A stretch of DNA of 12,554 nt from Salegentibacter sp. (lineage in GTDB: Bacteria; Bacteroidota; Bacteroidia; Flavobacteriales; Flavobacteriaceae). The translations under genes were made by a program, and so were the position numbers. The stretch lies in assembly GCA_024635815.1 (NCBI GenBank), contig JAGXIG010000061.1, positions 1 through 12,554 on the forward strand. Direction: 5' to 3'. Below the pieces are notes generated by a model, which saw nothing but the letters and a program-made list of their open reading frames with translations, searched no databases and was not told the DNA's origin. This document shows positions 6,349-12,554 of this stretch, piece after piece (positions within the stretch are counted from its first letter, which is position 1; the number at the start of each line of letters is the position of its first letter).

Positions 6349-7920
6349 ATGAATAAAAAGCTTTTTTTACTCCTCGTTATCTTGATGAGTCTCTCCCTAA
6401 TCGGAATAATTTTCGTGCAGGGATATTGGATTAAGAGTACTGTAGATGATAAAGAAGCGCAGTTTACCTACGATGTAAAGCAGGTGCTTTTACGGGTGGC
6501 CAACGAAATTCAAAACCAGGAAATAGAAGATTACTGGATGAAATTCAAGGATGCCGACACCACTAACAGTCGGCTGGAATCATCTACCATTACCGAATAT
6601 TCTTATGTAAATGAAAATAAATTAAGAAATCAAACCCTTTTTCATTCTGATGCAATCCTGGAAGAAGATTATAAAGTTTCCTCAGGTTTTATAGAATCTG
6701 CTCGGGATAGTATCCCTTTTACGAAACTTATCAATAAGAAGGTAACCAGTATTGTGAACAAACGCAATAGCATAGATGGTAGCCGCCTTAGTACGCAGCA
6801 GCAAATTGAGCGTATTATTCGTATGGATGAGTACGAGAAAAATTTGCTTAAAGAATATATTGCCGAGCATACCAGCAGGCTACCGCTGCACCAAAGAGTA
6901 AACGAGGCTACTATAGAAAGGCTTTTGGCCCAGGAATTAAGCAATCGCGATATTAAATCTGAATTTGAATATGGCGTATACAGTAATAGTATTTCCACCA
7001 ACTTGCATAGCGACGATTTTTCGCTAAGCCATCCCGCCACGTATGGGGTCCCGCTTTTTGCAGACGATATGGGAAATAGCAATTACCAGTTACTGGTTAA
7101 TTTTACCGAGAAGAAAAAAGTAGTGCTCTCGTCTATTACCTTAATGGCCTCTCTATCTATTATTTTTACTCTTATTATAGTTATAGCATATTCCAGCGCA
7201 TTATCACAATTGATAAAACAACGGCAGATCTCCCAGATTAAAACCGATTTCATCAATAATATGACCCACGAATTTAAAACGCCTATCGCTACTATTAACC
7301 TGGCCTTAGACGCAATTAAAAATCCTAAGATTAGCAGTGACGAAGAAAAGAAAAAGCGCTATCTTAAGATGATTCGGGATGAAAACAAAAGAATGCATGC
7401 CCAGGTAGAGAACGTTTTGCGAATTTCTAAATTGGAAAGAAACGAGCTGGACCTTAAAAAAGAAAGGATTCAGTTACACGAGCTGGTAGAAGATGCTATA
7501 ACGCACGTAGAACTTATTGTAGAAGATCGCGGTGGCTATGTAACAACTCATTTTGGAGCTTTGCGTTCTTCAATTCTGGCCAATCAGGATCACTTTACCA
7601 GTGTTATTGTGAATATGCTGGACAACGCGGTGAAATACTCACCGGAAGAGCCTAAAATTGATATTTATACTGAAAATGTAAAGAACTACATCATTCTTAA
7701 AATTCGCGACCAGGGAGCGGGAATGACCAAGTTGGTTCAAAAGAAAATATTTGAAAAATTTTATCGTGAACATACCGGAGATATCCATAATGTGAAGGGT
7801 CACGGCTTAGGTTTGGCTTATGCCAAACGAATTATAGAAGACCATCACGGGCAGGTCTGGGTAGAAAGCGAAAAAGGAAAAGGAAGCACATTTATAATTA
7901 AATTACCTCTAATATCTTAA
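6349..7920 (+). CDS. rprX: Sensor histidine kinase, RprX-like
   Basis: This is a 523-residue inner-membrane sensor kinase. A transmembrane helix at about 4-24 starts the protein. A periplasmic sensing region of about 230 residues follows, with no domain I recognise, then a second helix at 258-281. Only 26 residues separate that helix from the phosphoacceptor H307 (MTHEFKTPIA), so there is no HAMP domain. The ATPase part has the N box NMLDNAVKYSP (N426), G1 box DQGAG (454-458), F box FEKFYRE and G2 box GHGLGL (484-489), all intact. The partner regulator starts 4 bases after the stop, so the two are one operon. The layout and the partner resemble the RprX/RprY pair of Bacteroides. The signal is unknown. 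A promoter element lies immediately before the start codon. Confidence 0.88.
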   Translation: MNKKLFLLLVILMSLSLIGIIFVQGYWIKSTVDDKEAQFTYDVKQVLLRVANEIQNQEIEDYWMKFKDADTTNSRLESSTITEYSYVNENKLRNQTLFHSDAILEEDYKVSSGFIESARDSIPFTKLINKKVTSIVNKRNSIDGSRLSTQQQIERIIRMDEYEKNLLKEYIAEHTSRLPLHQRVNEATIERLLAQELSNRDIKSEFEYGVYSNSISTNLHSDDFSLSHPATYGVPLFADDMGNSNYQLLVNFTEKKKVVLSSITLMASLSIIFTLIIVIAYSSALSQLIKQRQISQIKTDFINNMTHEFKTPIATINLALDAIKNPKISSDEEKKKRYLKMIRDENKRMHAQVENVLRISKLERNELDLKKERIQLHELVEDAITHVELIVEDRGGYVTTHFGALRSSILANQDHFTSVIVNMLDNAVKYSPEEPKIDIYTENVKNYIILKIRDQGAGMTKLVQKKIFEKFYREHTGDIHNVKGHGLGLAYAKRIIEDHHGQVWVESEKGKGSTFIIKLPLIS

Positions 7921-7924
7921 ATAT

Positions 7925-8647
7925 ATGGAAACTGAAGACAAGAAAATTTTGTTAGTAGAAGACGATCCAAACTTTGGAACTGTCTTAAAAGATTATTTGG
8001 CGATGAACGATTACGAAATAACGCACGCCAAAAATGGAATGGAAGGTTTTGAAAAGTTTAAAAAAGACGATTTCGACCTTTGTATTCTTGATGTAATGAT
8101 GCCTTACAAAGACGGCTTTACGCTGGCTAAAGAGATAAGGGAAAAGAACGAAGAAATCCCAATTATCTTCCTTACCGCCAAAGCGATGAAAGAAGACGTG
8201 CTTAAAGGTTATAAAGTTGGGGCAGACGATTACCTTAACAAACCTTTTGACAGCGAAGTATTGCTCATGAAGATTAAAGCCATTATGCAGCGTAAAGCTA
8301 CAGACAGCGTGGCCGATTCTAAGCAGTTTGAGTTCGAAATTGGTGGTTTTCACCTTAATTCTAAATTAAGGTTTTTAACCTATAAGGATGAAGAAGCTCA
8401 AAAGCTTTCTCCAAAAGAAAACGAATTATTGCGTTTGCTTGCATTGCATGAAAACGATTTGATGCCAAGAGAACTGGCGCTTACCAAGATTTGGAGAGAC
8501 GACAACTATTTTACGTCCAGAAGTATGGATGTATATATTGCCAAACTGCGTAAATACCTTAAGAAAGACGAGAATGTTGAGATTTTAAACATTCACGGAG
8601 AAGGATTTAGATTAGTGGTGAAGAACAGCGAAAATGCCGAAGCATAA
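7925..8647 (+). CDS. rprY: Response regulator, OmpR/PhoB family, RprY-like
   Basis: This 240-residue cytoplasmic regulator should be phosphorylated by the adjacent kinase and bind DNA. The receiver domain (about 6-122) has the acidic pocket E12/D13/D14, phosphoacceptor D56 (LDVMMP), T84 and K106 (NKPF). The C-terminal winged-helix domain (about 135-232) includes LSPKENELLRLLALH, the DDNYFTSRSMDVYIAKLRKY region and the wing INIHGEGFRL. These segments agree with RprY of Bacteroides as I remember it. It is co-transcribed with the kinase gene, 4 bases apart, and is probably the last gene of that operon because a terminator-like structure follows. Its likely binding site upstream of the kinase gene suggests self-regulation. 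Confidence 0.92.
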   Translation: METEDKKILLVEDDPNFGTVLKDYLAMNDYEITHAKNGMEGFEKFKKDDFDLCILDVMMPYKDGFTLAKEIREKNEEIPIIFLTAKAMKEDVLKGYKVGADDYLNKPFDSEVLLMKIKAIMQRKATDSVADSKQFEFEIGGFHLNSKLRFLTYKDEEAQKLSPKENELLRLLALHENDLMPRELALTKIWRDDNYFTSRSMDVYIAKLRKYLKKDENVEILNIHGEGFRLVVKNSENAEA

Positions 8648-8666
8648 AGCGAGGTAATTTTCAGTT

Positions 8667-8728
8667 TCCGGGAATAATCCTGTTGCGGTGCTAACTGTAA
8701 TAGGATTGTTTTCCTACCCGGACTTTTT
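8667..8728 (+). terminator. Likely terminator after the response regulator gene
   Basis: TCCGGG (8667-8672) pairs with CCCGGA (8717-8722), and inside it AATCCT (8676-8681) pairs with AGGATT (8702-8707), with an asymmetric internal loop. A run of five T follows at 8724-8728. The place, 20 bases after the stop of the last operon gene, fits factor-independent termination, although the interrupted stem is not ideal. Confidence 0.45.
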
Positions 8729-8836
8729 AACAAAAATCTACCGGCCCATATCTGGCCAGGCATTTTTATGCCCACTTTTAAATTACGGAAAACCTTATAA
8801 TTAACGTAATTTTTAAATCTTTAACGCCACAATATT

Positions 8837-8844
8837 TATCTTTA
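8837..8844 (+). promoter_or_regulatory. Probable -7 element of the giant surface-protein gene
   Basis: TATCTTTA, followed by C, differs from TAnnTTTG at one base and lies 25 bases before the ATG at 8870. Transcription would begin near 8850, giving a leader of about 20 bases. No -33 element is evident. Confidence 0.35.
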
Positions 8845-8846
8845 CT

Positions 8847-8868
8847 GCCGGAGGCGCTAAAATCCGGC
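8847..8868 (+). promoter_or_regulatory. Leader hairpin with GGAGG before the giant gene
   Basis: GCCGGA (8847-8852) and TCCGGC (8863-8868) form a perfect 6-bp GC-rich stem with a 10-base loop, ending one base before the start codon. A Shine-Dalgarno-like GGAGG (8850-8854) is half inside the stem. SD-like sequences are rare in this phylum, and this one is too far (15 bases) from the ATG to be ideal, so its role is uncertain. Confidence 0.35.
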
Positions 8869-8869
8869 T

Positions 8870-11800
8870 ATGAAGCAAAGTTACTTTACACACCCCGGTT
8901 ATACTTTTCGGTTACAGCCGCTTAGGACCACTACGGCGCTTTTTTTTCTCTTTTTTTTACTGAATTTTTTTATTGGGTTTGGGCAGGGATTGACAATTTC
9001 CAGTGATGGGGAAGAAGGCCCTATTTTCACCCAGCAACAAACTATCCCTTTAACTTTTGAATTTGACGAACCAATTAATGGTTTTGAGGAAACTGATATT
9101 AATGTGGATAATGGAACACTTTCTGATTTTTCTGTAGAAACTCCTAATTTTGACTGGATAGAAAGTTATGATGTTGATAATTTTGATGTAACCCTAGCAG
9201 ATGCGCAAGGTATTGAAGCTAAGACAGATAGAGTAGTAATTTCCGTAGCAACTAATAGCAATGGAGAAGTCTTCGTTTTAACTTTTGGAAATGGAATTAT
9301 TAAATATGATTTAGACGGAAATAAAACCATCTTTAATAACGGAGATGATTTAGAAAGCCCGCTAGATATTGCATTTGATAGTGAAGACTATTTATATGTT
9401 GCTGATAATGGTCAGGCTCGACAAATAAAAGTTTATTCACCAGGAGGAATTTTTTTACCGAATAGAACGATTGGAAATGGAAATGCTGGAAGCAGTGAGG
9501 ATAATTTTTATGGTCCAATAGGATTGACATTTGATTCTCAAGATAACTTATATGTTACAGATGCTTATAACGGACCCTCACAAGATGAATTTGATAGATA
9601 TTCGGTAAAGATTTACTATTCAAATGGTGATTATATCAGATTTATTGGCGATAATGGATATGAATTTAATAATCCATACAGAATTGCTGTAGATGATAAT
9701 TTCAATGTCTATGTCAGTGATGCAGGAGGTGACAATGGCAGAGTTTTAGTATTTGACTTAAATCAGAATTTCATTGATATCATAGAAGGAGCAGATGATA
9801 ATTTAGGGTCACCAGGGAGTATTGTAATAGACAACAATTCAGGATTTATCTATATAGCCGATTTAGGAGAAGAAATTAGTATAGGTCAATTTTTACTAGC
9901 ACAACAAAATCCGGAAGATTTATTAGATGTTTTTCCAGATATAGTTGAGGGAATCGAAAATGATGAATATAATATAAAAGTGTTCAATGAGTCTAGAAGT
10001 TATGTTACTTCAATTTCAAATAATGTAGATTTACCTGTAGATCTAGCTCTAGATCCTTGTGGTAAATTATTAGTTCTGAATGCATACTTTGAAGGGGAAA
10101 TTAGGGAAGTTTTCGGTTTTCCAATACCAGATATATCATTAGATTTTGATATTGAATTTTACAATCGCCTCCCTAATTCCTTTACTGCTAACTTAGAAAT
10201 TGCAAATGAATGTATTCCAGCAGAAATTAAAATTGTAGAAAATACAGGGGAAAATGCAGATTGTGAGCAGACTCCTAACAGCGGAAATACTTTTATAGCA
10301 ACCTGGGATCAAACTAAACCGGTTGGAGATATTTGTGTTGAAGATGATAAAACAGTGACAAGTGGTTTTGTTATTCCAGACTATATTGATAATGGAGAAG
10401 TAAGTTTTACCGATAATTGTGGTGTAGAAAATCTAATATTCACACAAATACCTGAAGAGGGAGAAATCATAACCCAAAATACAACGGTTACTATTACTGC
10501 AACCGATGAAGCAGGTAATGTGTCTGAAGCTTGTACTTTTGAGTTGGTGGTTGAAGAGGATGAAGAACTTTTCATAGATTGTCCCGGTACTCAAACTGAA
10601 GATTTTCAAGGTAATTGTGAATTTGAACTTCCAGATTATACCGATGATGCTGACTTCACTTTGGGAGCAAATATTTCGCAATTGCCAGAGGCAGGAACTT
10701 TTATAACAGAAAATACAGAAATTACTTTAACGGCAGAACTAGATGGTGAAACACGAGAATGCACTTTTATTGTTGAAACTACCAACGAGCGCTCAGAATT
10801 AGCAATTTCCTGTCCTGAAGATCAACAGGAGGACGCTGATTCAGATGGAACTTTTGATTTACGGGATTATACGAATTTAGCTGATGTTGAAAATAATTGC
10901 GGTGAAGCGAATATTACCCAAAGTCCACCATTAGGAACCGAAATTGATCAAAATACTACTGTAACTTTAAGCATTGTAGATGATAGGGGCATTACAAAAG
11001 AATGTGAATTTGAAGTAATTTTAAATATTCAGGAAGATTTAAGTATTGACTGTCCCAGTTCACAAACTTTAGATCTTGAAGGCAATTGTGAAATAGAACT
11101 TCCTGATTATACCGAAATGGCAGATCATACCGAGGGCGCTGTAGTTACTCAAAGCCCCGAGCCGGGAACTTTAGTGAACTCAAGTGAAACCATAGAACTA
11201 ACCGCAACTTTAAATGGTGAAAATAGCTCCTGTGATTTTCAACTGGATGTAATTAATCAGGCCAATGATTTAAGTATTAGCTGTCCTTACGAAGGTACCC
11301 ATGTAATTGAAATACCGAATTCAGAAGATTCCACCATTTTTGAATTTGATAATCCTGAAGTAATCGGTGGATGTGGAGCAATTGATATAGAGCAAACCAA
11401 TGGCCCAAAATCTGGAGAATTCTTTACCGAAGGCACTACAACAGTAACATTTACGGCAACCGATGAAGTAGGAGGAAATACAGAGACTTGTAGTTTTATT
11501 GTGCGGGTGCAAAGGGAAGGAACACCCCCCGAGCCCGATTACACCTGTCCTCCGGAAGCAGAAATCCCCGATATTAGTTTGGATGAAAATTGTGAAATTG
11601 ATGTTCCCGATTATTCTTATCTCATAGAAGCCGAAAACTTTACCCCAGATTTCACCCAAACTCTGGAGCAGCTTACCGAGGAAACCTATTTTATTACTAT
11701 TGAAATAAGGGACGAAGCAACTGGTGAACTGGTAGGAGAATGTTCTTTTTCAGCAAATCTGGTAGACCTTATTCCACCAACAATTTCCTGCCCCGAGAAT

Positions 11801-12554
11801 CAGGTAGAAAATTTTAGTCCAGATACAGGTTTTGAAGTTCCCGATTATGAAAATATGGCCAATTTTTTTGATAACTGTGGGGAAGCCAGTTTTAGGCAGG
11901 AACCCGAAGCCGGGGAAATTATTTACGAAAGCACCACGGTAAATCTTTTTGCAGTAGATTCTGGGGAATTGGAAGCCAATTGTAGTTTTGAGCTGGAACT
12001 AACCGAATCCGATGTTCTAAATATCTCCTGCCAGATAGATCAAAACCTAACTCCCGATGAAGATTGCAGTTTTACTCTACCTGATTATACCGATTCGGGC
12101 GAAGTTAATTTTCAAGATGCAGAGGTAACCCAAACACCGGCCGAAGGCACAGTAATTACCGAAAATACCCAAATAAAACTTACCGCCAGCCTCGATGGCG
12201 AAACAGACGATTGCTATTTTATGGTAAACCTTGTAGATACGGAAGTGCCGGTGGCTTCCTGTATTTCTGGCTATGTAGTGAATTTAGACGAGAACGGTAA
12301 TGCCAATATAGAGCCCGAAGATTTGAACAACAATTCAACCGATAATTGCGGGATTGCTGATATAACTTTAAGTCAGACCAATTTTACCACCACCGATATC
12401 GGGGAGGTTTCGGTAACTTTAACCGTTCGGGACGAAGCTGGGAACATGGATTCCTGCGAAACCATGGTAGAAGTTGTAGGAGAGGCTTCAGGGGAATTTC
12501 AATGCAGTGAAAATGTCGTGCTTAACCTCGATGAAAACGGCCAAGCCAGTTTAA
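8870..12554 (+). CDS. Giant secreted beta-propeller/HYR-like repeat protein, 3' end beyond window
   Basis: One frame stays open from ATG 8870 to the window end (1228 codons); an in-frame TAA at 8858-8860 fixes this as the first possible ATG. Residues 1-40 are a signal peptide: a basic stretch, then TTALFFLFFLLNFFIGFGQG. Residues about 41-90 resemble the start of a bacterial Ig-like domain (FEFDEPINGFEETDINVDNG). Residues about 120-415 hold NHL-type propeller blades, each with a motif like PLDIAFDSEDYLYVADN; such motifs start near 162, 213, 265, 312 and 385. After a linker with unpaired-looking cysteines come modules of 77-88 residues, whose first cysteines are at 489, 571, 648, 728, 805, 893, 974, 1054, 1131 and 1212. 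Each of the nine complete modules has three cysteines. The protein is probably exported to the cell surface or released by type IX secretion; the C-terminal sorting domain that would prove this is not in the window. An adhesin or matrix role is inferred. Confidence 0.9.
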   Translation, partial: MKQSYFTHPGYTFRLQPLRTTTALFFLFFLLNFFIGFGQGLTISSDGEEGPIFTQQQTIPLTFEFDEPINGFEETDINVDNGTLSDFSVETPNFDWIESYDVDNFDVTLADAQGIEAKTDRVVISVATNSNGEVFVLTFGNGIIKYDLDGNKTIFNNGDDLESPLDIAFDSEDYLYVADNGQARQIKVYSPGGIFLPNRTIGNGNAGSSEDNFYGPIGLTFDSQDNLYVTDAYNGPSQDEFDRYSVKIYYSNGDYIRFIGDNGYEFNNPYRIAVDDNFNVYVSDAGGDNGRVLVFDLNQNFIDIIEGADDNLGSPGSIVIDNNSGFIYIADLGEEISIGQFLLAQQNPEDLLDVFPDIVEGIENDEYNIKVFNESRSYVTSISNNVDLPVDLALDPCGKLLVLNAYFEGEIREVFGFPIPDISLDFDIEFYNRLPNSFTANLEIANECIPAEIKIVENTGENADCEQTPNSGNTFIATWDQTKPVGDICVEDDKTVTSGFVIPDYIDNGEVSFTDNCGVENLIFTQIPEEGEIITQNTTVTITATDEAGNVSEACTFELVVEEDEELFIDCPGTQTEDFQGNCEFELPDYTDDADFTLGANISQLPEAGTFITENTEITLTAELDGETRECTFIVETTNERSELAISCPEDQQEDADSDGTFDLRDYTNLADVENNCGEANITQSPPLGTEIDQNTTVTLSIVDDRGITKECEFEVILNIQEDLSIDCPSSQTLDLEGNCEIELPDYTEMADHTEGAVVTQSPEPGTLVNSSETIELTATLNGENSSCDFQLDVINQANDLSISCPYEGTHVIEIPNSEDSTIFEFDNPEVIGGCGAIDIEQTNGPKSGEFFTEGTTTVTFTATDEVGGNTETCSFIVRVQREGTPPEPDYTCPPEAEIPDISLDENCEIDVPDYSYLIEAENFTPDFTQTLEQLTEETYFITIEIRDEATGELVGECSFSANLVDLIPPTISCPENQVENFSPDTGFEVPDYENMANFFDNCGEASFRQEPEAGEIIYESTTVNLFAVDSGELEANCSFELELTESDVLNISCQIDQNLTPDEDCSFTLPDYTDSGEVNFQDAEVTQTPAEGTVITENTQIKLTASLDGETDDCYFMVNLVDTEVPVASCISGYVVNLDENGNANIEPEDLNNNSTDNCGIADITLSQTNFTTTDIGEVSVTLTVRDEAGNMDSCETMVEVVGEASGEFQCSENVVLNLDENGQASL
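10334..12554 (+). repeat. Tandem array of HYR-like modules in two alternating types
   Basis: Nine complete modules and a partial tenth follow each other, each starting at a cysteine, usually in S/D-C-P. Type A modules (starting at residues 489, 648, 805, 974, 1131) have the second cysteine 27-29 residues later in D/N/G-N/G-CG and the third 34-38 after that. Type B modules (571, 728, 893, 1054) have the second cysteine only 11-14 residues later, in GNCEFELPDYT-like text, and the third 47-49 after that. The DNA copies are diverged, so this is protein-level repetition. Confidence 0.85.

Noticed and set aside
6669..7082. 137-codon open frame on the minus strand inside the kinase gene
   Set aside because: It lies fully antisense to the kinase sensing region, has no recognisable domain, and is rich in Ser/Leu, as expected from the complement of this coding sequence.
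7985..8353. 122-codon minus-strand frame inside the response regulator
   Set aside because: Antisense to an intact receiver domain with all key residues; the translation is Phe/His-rich and resembles no family.
8759..8772. Hairpin GGCAT-TTTT-ATGCC as a terminator
   Set aside because: The stem is only 5 bp with no proper T-run after it; the structure at 8667-8728 is a better candidate.
11321..11659. 112-codon minus-strand frame within the module array
   Set aside because: The plus strand here carries in-register cysteine modules; the antisense product is just their complement.

Overview
The window looks like chromosomal DNA of a member of the Bacteroidota, most likely a marine flavobacterium related to Gramella, Salegentibacter or Zunongwangia. 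That is judged from protein character without a database search. The signs are a PorD/DUF4835-type type IX secretion protein, an RprX/RprY-like two-component pair, promoter elements of the Bacteroidota form TAnnTTTG close to start codons, a near-absence of Shine-Dalgarno sequences, and a large repeat-rich exported protein. Hand counts of GC give about 42-50% in housekeeping genes.

Positions 1-2490 hold the 3' part of a PorD-like gene and recN, which must start at a TTG codon. Positions 2651-3472 encode the enoyl-ACP reductase FabI. The gap 3473-3737 contains two diverged 58-bp repeat copies around a perfect 13-bp inverted repeat, a REP-like arrangement. Positions 3738-6281 are a tightly overlapping operon: a membrane-anchored family 2 glycosyltransferase, a YbbR-domain protein and coaE. 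Next comes a sensor kinase/response regulator pair (6349-8647). A TAnnTTTG element sits almost on the kinase start codon, and two direct repeats 11 bp apart lie upstream; this is the spacing expected for an OmpR/PhoB-type regulator. A likely terminator follows the regulator gene.

From 8870 to the end of the window, and continuing past it, runs one very large secreted protein with at least 1228 codons here. It has a signal peptide with three poly-T tracts, a short Ig-like stretch, an NHL-type beta-propeller, and then HYR-like modules of about 80 residues with three cysteines each. Two cysteine layouts alternate strictly along the array (A-B-A-B-A-B-A-B-A). That is the most unusual structure in the window.

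Functionally, the left and middle parts are ordinary core genes: repair, fatty acid synthesis, CoA synthesis and envelope sensing. The right part is accessory, an extracellular adhesin-like protein probably exported by the type IX system to which the PorD-like protein belongs. No tRNA, rRNA, CRISPR array, transposase or phage gene was seen.
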